Shown in pieces: positions 16,014 through 25,302 of a DNA stretch of 64,000 nt (position 1 is the stretch's first letter; each line of letters opens with the position of its first letter). Under the pieces are notes generated by a model. It did no database searches. It saw only the letters and a list, made by a program, of their open reading frames with translations, and was not told where the DNA came from. Origin of the DNA: Candidatus Dietzia intestinipullorum (lineage in GTDB: Bacteria > Actinomycetota > Actinomycetes > Mycobacteriales > Mycobacteriaceae); the NCBI GenBank assembly GCA_019119635.1, contig DWWP01000014.1:1-64000 (forward strand), given 5' to 3'. A program made the translations under genes and the position numbers.

Positions 16014-16691
16014 ATGCCCGCAGCGGATCCCGACACGGGCCGGCGGGAGCCCGTCGCCGGGCTGACCGACGAGGTAGTGAGCGCCGCGGTGGCCGGCGAC
16101 CAGCGCGCGATCGGCGTGCTCTTCGAGGTCCTCCACCCGCGCCTGAGCCGGTACCTCGGACTCATGGTGGGGCGGGACGCGGAGGACGTCGCCTCCGACA
16201 CCTGGATCGAGGTGATGCGGAGCCTGCCGCGGTTCGTGGGCGGCGCGGACACGATCGGCGCCTGGGTGGTGGGCATCGGCCGGAACCGGGCCCTGACCCA
16301 TTTCCGGCGTGCCCAGTCGCGGCCGAGGGTGGTGGCCGACACCGGGGTGTTCGCGGACGTGTTGGCCGCTGATTCCGATACCTACGGGTCGGTCGAGGAG
16401 GCGATGGGGACCGCGGACGCCCTCGCCCGGATCGCCTCGCTGCCCCGCGAGCAGGCCGAGGCGGTCTTCCTGCGCTCGGTGGTCGGGCTGGACGCGATCA
16501 GTACGGCCGATGTCCTGGGTAAGCGGCCGGGCGCGGTCCGGACCGCGTGCCACCGGGGGCTCAAGAAGCTGGAGACGCAACTGGAGGCCGAGACCGGGGC
16601 CGGGAACACCGCCGAGCGTGCGGGCGCGGGCCCGCAACGCCCCACCGGGGTGGGTAACAGATCGACGACGACGAGCGCTGGAGAGACGTGA
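16014..16691 (+). CDS. ECF-type RNA polymerase sigma factor
   Basis: A 225-aa sigma-70-family factor of the extracytoplasmic-function type. Region 2 runs from about residue 25 to 95 (GVLFEVLHPRLSRYLGLMVG, then DAEDVASDTWIEVMRSLPRF and IGRNRALTHFRR). Region 4 covers about 135-185 (LPREQAEAVFLRSVVGLD, ending RTACHRGLKKLE). The start follows GAGAGGGG. The stop overlaps the next gene by 4 bp (GTGA), so sigma factor and partner are translationally coupled, the usual sigma/anti-sigma arrangement. The pair sits between the GT4 and mtrP genes of the envelope island, which suggests it responds to envelope state. Its promoter was not identified. Confidence 0.85.
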   Translation: MPAADPDTGRREPVAGLTDEVVSAAVAGDQRAIGVLFEVLHPRLSRYLGLMVGRDAEDVASDTWIEVMRSLPRFVGGADTIGAWVVGIGRNRALTHFRRAQSRPRVVADTGVFADVLAADSDTYGSVEEAMGTADALARIASLPREQAEAVFLRSVVGLDAISTADVLGKRPGAVRTACHRGLKKLETQLEAETGAGNTAERAGAGPQRPTGVGNRSTTTSAGET

Positions 16692-17755
16692 GCGGCATGG
16701 TCACGCCCGGGGAGGGCGAGCGGTTCGAGCGGATGCTCGACGGCGGGGGCGCGACGGGCTCCCCGTTGGGCGACCTGCTGGCCTCCGCGCGTGCCGGGAT
16801 GCCCTCCGACGCGGTGGCGGTCACCGCGGGGGCGGCCGCGACCGCGGGCGGTGCGGCGCTCGCACTCGGCCAGGGGGCGGGCGCGGGCGGCGCGGCCTCG
16901 GGTGCGGCGACCGGCGTAGGTGTTGGTGCCGGTGCCGGGGCCGGCGCGAGTGCTGGCGCCGCGGGTGCCGGGGCTGCGGTCTCCGCACCGGTGGCTGCCG
17001 CCGGCGTCGCGGCGGCCGCGGCGGTGGCCGGTGGGCTCGTACTCGGGGTCACGACCCTCACCGGCGGGCCGGACCCGGACCCCACGGCCGTGCCGCCCGC
17101 GGACACGACATCGGTGCACCCGGGTGCCGGTGGCGACGGCGGGAACGACACCGCGCCGGAGCCGTCCGGCGCGGGCGGGGAGTCTGCCGGGCCCGAGGAG
17201 CAGCCGCAGGGTCCGGCAGACGATCAGTACCCGCACCCGGGGCAGCTCAGGCGGGCCCCCGAGGCGCCGATGACCGCCCGGACCCGCCTCCTCGCCGTCG
17301 ACCTGGGGCCGCCCGTGTCGATCGCGGCAGAGCCACCGCCGGCGGCCGGCCCCACCGGGGTCCGGGCGCTCCCGTCCCTGCCGCAGGCCGTGCCCGGGTT
17401 CGGTGCCGGGTCGCCCGCGGACCGCGTCACGACGCCCGCCCGGCCGATCGACGAGGAGTCGACCACCCGCACGACCCGCACCACCACGACCGACGCGACC
17501 ACCGAGCCCCCGACCACCACGGATCCGACGACCACCACAGAGCCCACGAGCACCACAGAGCCGACGGGCACCACGGAGCCGACGACCACGGTGCCCACCT
17601 CGACGGAGCACACCTCGACCGAGACCACGACGGCGGTGCCGACGACCGCGGAGCCCTCGACCACCGTGCCCTCGACCAGCGTGACCCGCACCCATCCCGA
17701 CGGCCCGGGGCGCAGCACGCCGCCGCGGGACGTGGCCGGCGACGCCCCGCGCTGA
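16688..17755 (+). CDS. Membrane protein with mucin-like Thr/Pro tail, likely anti-sigma partner
   Basis: A 355-aa protein coupled to the ECF sigma gene. It has a short hydrophilic N-terminus (~45 residues), a long Ala/Gly-rich stretch, and one convincing membrane helix near residues 100-122. An extracellular part follows that contains no cysteine and ends in about 90 residues of Thr/Pro/Ser/Glu repeats (TTEPT, TTTVPT types). The topology is that of an anti-sigma factor, but the zinc-binding HxxxCxxC motif of ZAS domains is absent. The Thr-rich tail resembles wall-spanning, possibly O-mannosylated stalks. Function by position only. The GTG start at 16688 overlaps the sigma stop; an ATG three codons later is possible. 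Confidence 0.6.
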   Translation: MSGMVTPGEGERFERMLDGGGATGSPLGDLLASARAGMPSDAVAVTAGAAATAGGAALALGQGAGAGGAASGAATGVGVGAGAGAGASAGAAGAGAAVSAPVAAAGVAAAAAVAGGLVLGVTTLTGGPDPDPTAVPPADTTSVHPGAGGDGGNDTAPEPSGAGGESAGPEEQPQGPADDQYPHPGQLRRAPEAPMTARTRLLAVDLGPPVSIAAEPPPAAGPTGVRALPSLPQAVPGFGAGSPADRVTTPARPIDEESTTRTTRTTTTDATTEPPTTTDPTTTTEPTSTTEPTGTTEPTTTVPTSTEHTSTETTTAVPTTAEPSTTVPSTSVTRTHPDGPGRSTPPRDVAGDAPR

Positions 17756-17785
17756 CGTGCGGCCGCCGCCGGTATCGTTCCGGCC

Positions 17786-18631
17786 GTGACCACGCCTGAC
17801 GCCCGCCGGACGCGTGCGCACCGCTCGCCCGCGTTGCGCCGGGTCGCCCGCCGCGCCACCCTCCGGCGGTCCCTCGGCCTCCTGCGCTCCTTCCCACTCG
17901 AGCAGTCCGACCCCGACGCCTTCTACTCCGGGCTGGCCCGCGACACGGTCACCCTCGTGGCCGACCTGTGGGACGGGGCCGGGAGAGGCCCCCGGCCCGG
18001 CGTCGACGCAGGGCCCCCGGCGCCGCCCGGCGGTCGGCTGCCGGGGCTGACGGTCCTCGACGTGGGCGGCGGGCCGGGCTACTTCTCCGAGGTCTACGCC
18101 GCCGAGGGCGCCCGCTATGCCTCCGTCGAACCGGATGTCGGCGAGATGTCGGCGGCGGGCCTGAGCCAGTCCGGCTCGGTCCGCGGCAGCGGAATGGCCC
18201 TGCCCATCCGGTCCGGTTCGGTGGACGTGTGCATCTCCTCCAACGTGGCCGAACACGTGCCCGAGCCGTGGACGATGGCCGAAGAGATGTGCCGGGTCAC
18301 GCGGCCGGGCGGCCTCGTCGTCGTCTCCTACACGCTCTGGTACGGGCCCTTCGGCGGCCACGAGATGGGCCTGACCCATTACCTCGGCGGTGAGCGCGCG
18401 CGGCGCATGTACGAGCGGCGGCACGGGCGCCCGCCCAAGAACGTCTACGGAGAGTCGCTCTTCGAGGTCGGATGCGCCGAGGGGCTGCGGTGGGCGCGGG
18501 GCACCGGGGCGGGGGAGTTGCTCGCGGCGTTCCCGCGGTATCACCCCAGGTGGGCCTGGTGGCTCATCGACGTCCCGGTGGTCCGCGAGGTGCTGGTGTC
18601 CAACCTCGTGCTGGTGCTGCGCGCCCGCTGA
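17786..18631 (+). CDS. mtrP: SAM-dependent methyltransferase, MtrP-like
   Basis: A 281-aa class I methyltransferase with SAM motif I VLDVGGGPGYFSE (about residues 90-102), an acidic partner SVEPD, and the post-motif VAEHVPEPW. It sits exactly where Rv0224c/NCgl2764 lies. The corynebacterial protein MtrP is needed for efficient membrane transport of trehalose mycolates, although its methyl acceptor is not firmly known. It starts with GTG 30 bp after the Thr-rich protein and could be read from the sigma factor transcript. The N-terminal ~45 basic residues may tie it to the membrane surface (inference). The aldehyde dehydrogenase follows, as in M. tuberculosis (Rv0223c). Confidence 0.8.
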   Translation: MTTPDARRTRAHRSPALRRVARRATLRRSLGLLRSFPLEQSDPDAFYSGLARDTVTLVADLWDGAGRGPRPGVDAGPPAPPGGRLPGLTVLDVGGGPGYFSEVYAAEGARYASVEPDVGEMSAAGLSQSGSVRGSGMALPIRSGSVDVCISSNVAEHVPEPWTMAEEMCRVTRPGGLVVVSYTLWYGPFGGHEMGLTHYLGGERARRMYERRHGRPPKNVYGESLFEVGCAEGLRWARGTGAGELLAAFPRYHPRWAWWLIDVPVVREVLVSNLVLVLRAR

Positions 18632-18720
18632 ATCCCGCCGGGCGACATACTCCCGCCGGACCGGACACTCGTCTAGCATGGGTGGAACACGTTCTTGTTT
18701 CCCACCTCACGGAGGTCCCC

Positions 18721-20193
18721 GTGGTCGTCGTCCATGACAAGCTTTTCTCCGGCACACGCTGGGCAGATCCCATCACCACCGGTGTCCTGGAGGTCACCTC
18801 ACCGGCTACCGGGGCGGTGGTCGGACGGGTCGCAGAGACCACCGTCGAGGACCTGGACGAGATGGTGGGTCAGGCCCGCGATTCGTTCGAGTCGGGCATC
18901 TGGCGGAACACGCCTCCCGCCGAGCGCGGCGCACTGCTGGGCCGCGTGGCCGACATGCTCGAGGAGCGGCAGGCCGAGGTCTGCAAGATCCTGTCCGACG
19001 AGATGGGCACGCCCGCCTCGACCGCGGCGATGATCCAGGTGACGCCCACACTCGGCATCCTGCGCTACTACTCGAAGCTGGCCGCCGAGTTCCCCTGGAG
19101 CGAGGTCCGCAACGGCGACTTCGGGGCGTCCGTGGTCACCCGGCAGCCCGTCGGCGTCGTCGCCGCCATCACCGCCTGGAACGTCCCTCTCTACCTCAAC
19201 GCCGCCAAGCTCGGCCCGGCGCTGCTGTCCGGCAGCTCGGTGGTGCTCAAGCCGTCCTCGGCCACCCCGCTGTCCGCGCTGTGGCTGGCCGACCTGTTCC
19301 GCGAGGCCGGCCTGCCCGAGGGTGTGCTGTCCATCGTGACCGGCCCCAGCTCCGTGGGAGACCACCTGGTGGCCCACCCCGAGATCGACAAGATCTCCTT
19401 CACCGGCTCGACCGGAGTCGGCAAGCACATCGCGAAGATCGCCGCCGAGAACCTCACTCGCTGCTCGCTCGAGCTGGGCGGCAAGAGCGCCGCGATCGTG
19501 CTCGAGGACGCCGACCTGGCCAGCGCCGGCGGCACCATGGTGTTCTCCGCCCTGATGAACTCCGGCCAGGCCTGCGTCTCCCAGAACCGCATCCTCGCGC
19601 CACGCTCGCGCTACGACGAGGTGGTGAACGCGCTGGTCGAGAACGTCTCGCTCATGCCCGTCGGCGACCCGGCCGACGAGGGCACCGTGTTCGGTCCGCT
19701 GGCCAACCACAAGCAGCAGGCCAGCGTCGAGGGCTACATCCGCAAGGGTGTCGAGGAGGGCGCCACTGTCGCCTACGGCGGCGGCAAGGTCGAGGGACTG
19801 CCGGAGAACGTGGCCGACGGCGCCTTCGTGCAGCCGACCGTGTTCCGCGACGTCGACAACTCGATGACCATCGCTCAGGAGGAGATCTTCGGGCCGGTCA
19901 TCCAGGTGATCCCCTACGACACCGTCGACGAGGCCGTGCAGATCGCCAACGACTCCGAGTACGGGCTGGCGGGGGCCGTCTACTCGGCCGACCCGGACGC
20001 CGCCCTGACCGTGGCGCAGCGGGTCCGCACCGGAACCATGGGCATCAACTGGTACGCCTTCGACCCGACGGCCCCGTTCGGCGGCTTCAAGGACTCCGGC
20101 ATCGGCCGCGAGAACGGGCCCGAGGGGCTGGACGCCTACTGCGAGCTGCAGAGCGTGCTCATGCCGTTCGGGTGGGAGGCCCCGGCGGACTGA
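18721..20193 (+). CDS. NAD(P)-dependent aldehyde dehydrogenase (Rv0223c-like)
   Basis: A 490-aa ALDH-superfamily enzyme that oxidises aldehydes to acids in the cytosol. Cofactor and catalytic blocks are complete: AITAWNVPLYLNAAKLGPAL, SFTGSTGVGKHI, the general-base Glu in LELGGKSA (about E251) and the nucleophile in SGQACVSQNR (C285), then the late EEIFGPVIQVIPY block. The GTG at 18721 is preceded by GGAGG at 6 nt, which decides the start over longer alternatives. It follows mtrP by 89 bp and may share its transcript. The substrate is unknown; Rv0223c relatives are often annotated as acting on hydrophobic aldehydes. Confidence 0.87.
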   Translation: MVVVHDKLFSGTRWADPITTGVLEVTSPATGAVVGRVAETTVEDLDEMVGQARDSFESGIWRNTPPAERGALLGRVADMLEERQAEVCKILSDEMGTPASTAAMIQVTPTLGILRYYSKLAAEFPWSEVRNGDFGASVVTRQPVGVVAAITAWNVPLYLNAAKLGPALLSGSSVVLKPSSATPLSALWLADLFREAGLPEGVLSIVTGPSSVGDHLVAHPEIDKISFTGSTGVGKHIAKIAAENLTRCSLELGGKSAAIVLEDADLASAGGTMVFSALMNSGQACVSQNRILAPRSRYDEVVNALVENVSLMPVGDPADEGTVFGPLANHKQQASVEGYIRKGVEEGATVAYGGGKVEGLPENVADGAFVQPTVFRDVDNSMTIAQEEIFGPVIQVIPYDTVDEAVQIANDSEYGLAGAVYSADPDAALTVAQRVRTGTMGINWYAFDPTAPFGGFKDSGIGRENGPEGLDAYCELQSVLMPFGWEAPAD

Positions 20194-20230
20194 GGCGCGG
20201 CCCGGGTGGCGGTGTGGATGAGGAGAGGGC

Positions 20231-20893
20231 TCACTCCACCCGGTAGCCGACGCCCCGCACGGTCTGGACCTTGTTCTCGCCGATCTTGCGCCGGAGGGAG
20301 CGGATGTAGACGTTGACGATGTTCGAGCCGGGATCGAAGTCCATGCCCCAGACGCTCTCGAGCAGCTGCTCCCGGCTGATCGTCTCGCCCTTGTTGCGCA
20401 GCAGCATCTCCAGCAGGGAGTACTCGCGGTTGGTGAGCTCCTGGATGCGGCCGTCGACCTCGACGCGTCGGGTACGGATGTCGAGCCGCATGCCGCCGTG
20501 CTCGAGGATGCCCGGGTCCTCGGAGGCCTCGTGCTCGCGGAGGCGGAGCCGGATGCGCGCCAGCAGCTCGGGCACCCGGAACGGCTTGACCATGTAGTCG
20601 TTGGCGCCCGAGTCGAGGCCCTCGACGGTGTTCGAGACACTGTCGCGGGCGGTGAGGATGATCACAGGGGCGGCGAACCCGCGGTCGCGCCACTCCCGCA
20701 GGAGGCTCAGCCCGTCGATGTCCGGCAGGCCGATGTCGAGGATCATCAGATCGATGTCGGAGATGGTCGACAGGATGGACTGTGCGCCGGCTCCGTCCAC
20801 CGCCTCGAGCGCCGTGTACTCGGCCCCGCCCAGGGCCTTGACCAGAACCGCACGGATCAGGTCGTCATCCTCGACGACCAGAATATTCGTCAT
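20231..20893 (-). CDS. OmpR/PhoB-family response regulator
   Basis: A 220-aa two-component regulator. The receiver domain (1-115) has the acidic pocket VVEDDD, the phosphoacceptor D53 in ILDIGLPD, the switch Thr in ILTARD and the Lys in MVKPF. The C-terminal winged helix covers about 125-220 (LTNREYSLLEMLLRN, VNVYIRSLRRKIG, VRGVGYRVE). A strong GAAGGAGG lies before the ATG. It follows the histidine kinase gene by 73 bp on the same strand. Its targets cannot be read from the window. Confidence 0.92.
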   Translation of the reverse strand: MTNILVVEDDDLIRAVLVKALGGAEYTALEAVDGAGAQSILSTISDIDLMILDIGLPDIDGLSLLREWRDRGFAAPVIILTARDSVSNTVEGLDSGANDYMVKPFRVPELLARIRLRLREHEASEDPGILEHGGMRLDIRTRRVEVDGRIQELTNREYSLLEMLLRNKGETISREQLLESVWGMDFDPGSNIVNVYIRSLRRKIGENKVQTVRGVGYRVE

Positions 20894-20966
20894 GCCACCC
20901 TCCTTCTCAGCCTCAGGAGTATCCCACGTACCCGGGTGCCCGGGCGTGTGGCATCACCACGTGTCC

Positions 20967-22493
20967 TCAGTTCGCCGCATCGGAGGTTACCGGGATGAAC
21001 GGGATGACGATGCAGAACGCGGCGCCGCCTCCACGGGCGTTGAACGCGAACGCGCGACCACGATGGGCGCGCGCGATCGTGGAGACGATCGCCAGCCCTA
21101 GACCGGTGCCGCCCCGGCCGTCCCGAAGCTGCCCGCGCGCGGTGTGGAACCGCTGGAAGATGCTCTCCTCCTGCCCGGCCGGGATGCCGGCCCCGTGGTC
21201 GCGCACCCACCAGAGCAGTCGACGGGAGCGGTCCTCGCCGTCGGGGGCGGCGGGCACGTCGCCCTCCGCACGGTCGGCGGGCACGGTCGGCGCACCGGGC
21301 TCGACCACGCGGCACCCGATCTCGATGCGATCCCCCGAGCGGGTGAACCGCACCGCGTTGGAGCAGAACTGGATGAGGGCCTGGGTGATCCGGTGCGGGT
21401 CCAGGACGGCGACCCCCTCGGCATACGGCAGCAGTGTCCACTCCCGCTCCGCCACCACCTCGATCTTCGCCTCGATGTCGAGCGCGAGGTCGGTGACGTC
21501 GGTGGCGGTGGTACGCAGGAAATCCGGGCGGTCGGCGCGGGCGAGCGTGAGCAGGTCCTCGACGATCCGGGTCATGCGCGACAGCTCGTCCTGCATGATT
21601 CGTGTGGACTCGGCCCGCTCCTCGGGGGTGTCGGGGAGCAGGTCGAGGTTGCCCTGGACCACCGTCAGCGGCGTGCGCAGTTCGTGCCCGGCGTCGTCGA
21701 GGAACTCCCGCTGCGTCCGGTAGGCGTCCTCGACGCGCTCGAGCATCGCGTTGACGGTGTCCGCGAGGGCCACGATCTCGTCGGGGCCGGCGGCGGGGAC
21801 CCGGCGGGCGAGGTCCTCGGCGGTGACGGTGTCCGCGGCCTCGCGGATGCGCCGGACCGGCACCAGCATCTGCCCGGCGATGATCCATGCCATGAGCGCG
21901 GCGAGGAGCAGTCCGCCGACACTGGTGTAGATCAGCAGTCGGGCGATGTCGGCGGTCTCGTCCCGGGCCTCGGCGTCGTTGATCGCCACCACGAGGGTCG
22001 CCGGACCCGCGGGACTGTCGACGGTCGCCTTGCGCCAGCGCACGTCGTCGTCGATCACGCCGGAGCCCTCGCCCGGGCTCAGGCCCGTGCGCTGGATCCG
22101 GGACCGGGCGGTCGGGGGGAAGAGCGGGTCGTCCTCCGCTGCGTACCGGGACAGGGTGAACTGGGTGCCGGAGTCGTCGGCGGTGCCCACCAGCAGCAGC
22201 TGATCCGACGGGTACTGCTGCGACAGGTAGGCGCGGATGAGGTCCTCGGCGGTCGGGCTCTCGGCCTCGAACGACGGCAGGACGCCCGCGTTCATGAAGG
22301 TGGAGAAGTCGGCGGCCTCGCGGTTGAGGCGGGTGTCGGCGGAGCGGTCACTGCTGAGCGCGAGGAGATGGAGGACAAAGACCACCATCGTCGCGAACAC
22401 CACGGCGGACAGGACCGTGATCCCCACCGTGATCCGCAGCCGGGCCGAGGACCACCAGCGGATCGACGACGACCCCCGATGCGCGGCGCTCAC
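20967..22493 (-). CDS. Membrane sensor histidine kinase
   Basis: A 508-aa kinase with two membrane helices (about 19-41 and 185-207) flanking a ~140-residue extracytoplasmic sensor domain. A HAMP linker (PVRRIREAADTVTAEDLARR) is followed by the H-box DDAGHELRTPL with H270 as phosphorylation site. The N-box is LIQFCSNAVRFT, where most kinases have LxNLxxNA, and G-boxes DHGAGIP and GGTGLGLAIV come after. An unusual ~30-residue insert between N-box and G1 (about residues 400-430) is rich in Pro/Ala/Glu. The GTG start overlaps the upstream exported-protein gene by 4 bp. It is expected to phosphorylate the adjacent response regulator. Confidence 0.9.
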   Translation of the reverse strand: MSAAHRGSSSIRWWSSARLRITVGITVLSAVVFATMVVFVLHLLALSSDRSADTRLNREAADFSTFMNAGVLPSFEAESPTAEDLIRAYLSQQYPSDQLLLVGTADDSGTQFTLSRYAAEDDPLFPPTARSRIQRTGLSPGEGSGVIDDDVRWRKATVDSPAGPATLVVAINDAEARDETADIARLLIYTSVGGLLLAALMAWIIAGQMLVPVRRIREAADTVTAEDLARRVPAAGPDEIVALADTVNAMLERVEDAYRTQREFLDDAGHELRTPLTVVQGNLDLLPDTPEERAESTRIMQDELSRMTRIVEDLLTLARADRPDFLRTTATDVTDLALDIEAKIEVVAEREWTLLPYAEGVAVLDPHRITQALIQFCSNAVRFTRSGDRIEIGCRVVEPGAPTVPADRAEGDVPAAPDGEDRSRRLLWWVRDHGAGIPAGQEESIFQRFHTARGQLRDGRGGTGLGLAIVSTIARAHRGRAFAFNARGGGAAFCIVIPFIPVTSDAAN

Positions 22494-23185
22494 CTCGGCG
22501 AGAAGCCGTAGCCGGTGCGCGGTCCACTGTCGGCGTGCGCGGGCGGGCCGGAGGTGTCGGCGTGGGCCGGGCGCCCGGTGTCGCCGGCGTGCGGGGGCGG
22601 CCCCGCGCCCTCGTGGGCGGACCGGGCGGCGGTGTCCGGGGACGCGGCGGCGGGCTGCTGGAGCGGGACGGCCGGCGGGGCCTGCACCGGGGGCGGAGCG
22701 GCGTGCTGCGGGGCCGCCGGGCGCACGGTGGGCGGCGCCGGCGCCGGGGCGGCCGGGATCGGGCTGATGGCCCGGGGGGCCTCTCCCGCCCGGTCGGCGG
22801 CCGAATCGCTCGCACCGGCCACGGCTCCGGTGTCGGGTGCGTCCACCCCGGCCGGGGCCGTCTGCCCGGCGTCGCCGAGGGTGGGGCCGTGCTCGGGGAG
22901 AGGGGGCCCGTCGTCGGGGAGCAGTGCGATGAGCGCGGCGAGGGACCCGGGCAGGAGGACCGTACGACCGTCGACCACCGAGAGGTACGGACGCCGCCCG
23001 TCGACCGCGGTCCCGTGCTCGTCTCCTCCGTCGGGGCCCGCGCCGCCGGCCCCGACGGAGATGTCGTCGACACCGCGGGACGAGGGCCCGGTCGAGGGTT
23101 CGGGGAAGAACACGGCGGCGGCGGCGATGCTGAGCCCGCCCACGACCACGGGGAGGACGACCAGACCGCCGAGGATCTTTCTCAC
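22490..23185 (-). CDS. Pro/Ala-rich exported protein, first gene of the two-component operon
   Basis: A 231-aa protein with an N-terminal signal or anchor (KILGGLVVLPVVVGGLSIAAAAVFF), a small folded-looking part around residues 60-90 (RRPYLSVVDGRTVLLPGSLAALIALL) and a long disordered Pro/Ala/His tail. The GTG at 23185 follows GAGGAGG at 5 nt; the alternative ATG six codons upstream overlaps that site. Its stop overlaps the kinase start (GTGA), so it is co-translated with the sensor. A periplasmic ligand-sensing or kinase-modulating partner is the natural guess; nothing in the sequence names a function. Confidence 0.65.
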   Translation of the reverse strand: MRKILGGLVVLPVVVGGLSIAAAAVFFPEPSTGPSSRGVDDISVGAGGAGPDGGDEHGTAVDGRRPYLSVVDGRTVLLPGSLAALIALLPDDGPPLPEHGPTLGDAGQTAPAGVDAPDTGAVAGASDSAADRAGEAPRAISPIPAAPAPAPPTVRPAAPQHAAPPPVQAPPAVPLQQPAAASPDTAARSAHEGAGPPPHAGDTGRPAHADTSGPPAHADSGPRTGYGFSPR

Positions 23186-23290
23186 GGGCGCCTCCTCTCG
23201 CACGGTTGTAGACGCATCATCTCACCGTTGCGCCCACTGTGACACCAATTGATACCCCTGCGAAGTCGCATCGTTACACAACGACGACGA

Positions 23291-23322
23291 ACGGGCCACA
23301 CCCTCCGCGGGGTGCGGCCCGT
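23291..23322 (-). terminator. Hairpin terminator after pckG
   Basis: A stem of 12 pairs with one mismatch (acgggccacaccc against ggggtgcggcccgt) closes a 6-nt loop about 41 bp past the pckG stop. On the minus strand it is followed by a T/G-rich run (ttcgtcgtcgttgt). Confidence 0.65.
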
Positions 23323-23362
23323 CCGCTCATCGGTGCGCAGTGCGCTGTGCGTGGCTGCCGCG

Positions 23363-25189
23363 CTAGTCGAGCCGCGCCTTGAGGGCGGCGAACTCGTCGT
23401 GGACCTCGGCCGGGACCTGCGGTCCGCAGAACTCGAGCCACTCGGCGATGAGGGGGAGCTCGCGACGCCACTCCTCCGGCTCGATCGCCAGGGAGGCCTG
23501 CACGTCCTCGATCGGGGTGTCGAGCCCGGTCATGTCGATGTCCTCGGCCCGCGCGGTGATGCCCGCGGCGCCCTCGACGCCACCGACGCGTCCCTCGATG
23601 CGGTCGACGATCCACTTGAGGACGCGGCTGTTCTCGCCGAAGCCGGGCCAGACGAACCGGCCGTCATCGCCCTTGCGGAACCAGTTGACCAGGAAGATCT
23701 TGGGCATCTTGTCGCCGCCACGGGCGCCCATGTCCACCCAGTGCTGGAAGTATTCGCCGACGTTGTAGCCGAGGAAGGGGAGCATGGCCATCGGGTCGCG
23801 GCGGACCGCACCGACCTGACCCTCCGCGGCCGCGGTCTGCCCGGAGGAGAGCGTCGCGCCGATGTACACGCCGTGGTTCCACGACAGTGCCTCGCTCACG
23901 AGCGGGACGGTGTCCGCGCGGCGGCCGCCGAACAGGATGGCCGAGATCGGCACGCCCTCGGGCGAGTTGAACTCGGGCGCGGCGACCGGGCACTGCTCGA
24001 TCGGCGTGCAATACCGGGAGTTGGGGTGGGCGGCTTGTCCGGCGCGACCGTCGCCGGCCGGAGTCCACTCGTTGCCCAGCCAGTCGACCAGGTGCTCGGG
24101 GGTGTTCTCCAGGCCCTCCCACCACACGTCGTGGTCGTCGGTGAGGGCGACGTTGGTGAAGATGGAGTTGCCCGGCTCGAGCGTCTTCATGGCGTTGGGG
24201 TTGGAGGAGTAGTTGGTGCCGGGGGCCACGCCGAAGAAGCCGTACTCCGGGTTGACCGCGTAGAGGCGGCCGTCCGCGCCGAAGCGCATCCACGCGATGT
24301 CGTCGCCCACCACCTCGGCGTCCCAGCCCTCGAGGGTCGGCTGGATCATCGCGAGGTTGGTCTTGCCGCACGCCGACGGGAACGCGCCGGCGACGTAGTA
24401 GACCTTGTCCTCCGGCGAGATGAGCTTGAGGATGAGCATGTGCTCGGCCAGCCAGCCCTCGTCGCGGGCCATGGCGGAGGCGATCCGCAGCGCGAAGCAC
24501 TTCTTGCCGAGCAGGGCGTTGCCGCCGTAGCCCGATCCGAAGGACCAGATCTCGCGGTCCTCGGGGAAGTGGACGATGTACTTGTCCTCGTTGCAGGGCC
24601 AGGGGACGTCCTCCTCGCCGGGCTCGAGCGGGGCGCCCACCGAGTGCAGGCCCTTGACGTACTCGCCGTCGGAGCCGATCTTCTCGAGGGCGGGCGTGCC
24701 CATGCGGGTCATGATCTTCATGGAGACCACGACGTACGGCGAGTCGGTGAGCTCGATGCCGAGCTTGGGGTCGTCGGCCTCGAGCGGTCCCATGCAGTAG
24801 GGGACCACGTACATGGTCCGGCCCCGCATAGACCCGCGGAACAGGTCGGTCATGGTGCCGCGCATCTCGGCGGGGTCGCGCCAGTTGTTGGTCGGCCCGG
24901 CGGCCTCCTCGGTGGCCGAGCAGATGAACGTCCGCGACTCGACGCGCGCCACGTCCTTCGGGTCGGACTGCGCGAGGAACGAGTTGGGCAGCTTGTCCTC
25001 GTTGAGCTTGACGAACGTGCCGGCCTCGACCATTTCGGCGGTGAGACGGTTCCACTCGGCCTCGGAGCCGTCGGCGAACACGACGCGGTCCGGCTGGGTG
25101 AGTGCGGCGACCTCGGCGATCCACGCGAGCAGCTCCGCGTGGTCAGTCGGTGCCTGACCCTCGAGGCCGGGAATGGTTGTGGTTGTCAT
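23363..25189 (-). CDS. pckG: Phosphoenolpyruvate carboxykinase (GTP)
   Basis: A 608-aa GTP-type PEPCK, catalysing oxaloacetate + GTP to PEP + CO2 + GDP at the entry to gluconeogenesis. The kinase P-loop [14 protein letters not shown] contains the hyperreactive Cys (C274), followed by the metal-binding GDDIAWMRF. Early VESRTFICS and late [18 protein letters not shown] blocks are typical. The ATG at 25189 has GAGGAGC at 5 nt, so the 12-residue N-terminal extension is not used. A terminator follows. The same neighbourhood (pckA, two hypotheticals, trmB) occurs at Rv0211-Rv0208c. Confidence 0.95.
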   Translation of the reverse strand: MTTTTIPGLEGQAPTDHAELLAWIAEVAALTQPDRVVFADGSEAEWNRLTAEMVEAGTFVKLNEDKLPNSFLAQSDPKDVARVESRTFICSATEEAAGPTNNWRDPAEMRGTMTDLFRGSMRGRTMYVVPYCMGPLEADDPKLGIELTDSPYVVVSMKIMTRMGTPALEKIGSDGEYVKGLHSVGAPLEPGEEDVPWPCNEDKYIVHFPEDREIWSFGSGYGGNALLGKKCFALRIASAMARDEGWLAEHMLILKLISPEDKVYYVAGAFPSACGKTNLAMIQPTLEGWDAEVVGDDIAWMRFGADGRLYAVNPEYGFFGVAPGTNYSSNPNAMKTLEPGNSIFTNVALTDDHDVWWEGLENTPEHLVDWLGNEWTPAGDGRAGQAAHPNSRYCTPIEQCPVAAPEFNSPEGVPISAILFGGRRADTVPLVSEALSWNHGVYIGATLSSGQTAAAEGQVGAVRRDPMAMLPFLGYNVGEYFQHWVDMGARGGDKMPKIFLVNWFRKGDDGRFVWPGFGENSRVLKWIVDRIEGRVGGVEGAAGITARAEDIDMTGLDTPIEDVQASLAIEPEEWRRELPLIAEWLEFCGPQVPAEVHDEFAALKARLD

Positions 25190-25302
25190 CACAGCTCCTC
25201 GCGCATGGTGCATGGGTTCGATCACACACTATCGTCAACGCTCGGCGGATGCCGCTTCGCCGTCCCCGTGCCGGTGTCAAATGTGAGCAATGCCTCAGGT
25301 TT

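Noticed and set aside
17400-17700. Thr-codon repeats looked like a possible CRISPR or satellite array
   Set aside because: Units are short and irregular and code for Thr/Pro in a good frame; no constant spacer length.
16382-18679. 765-codon minus frame over the sigma factor, its partner and mtrP
   Set aside because: The sense genes have clear motifs; the antisense product is Arg/Gly-rich noise.
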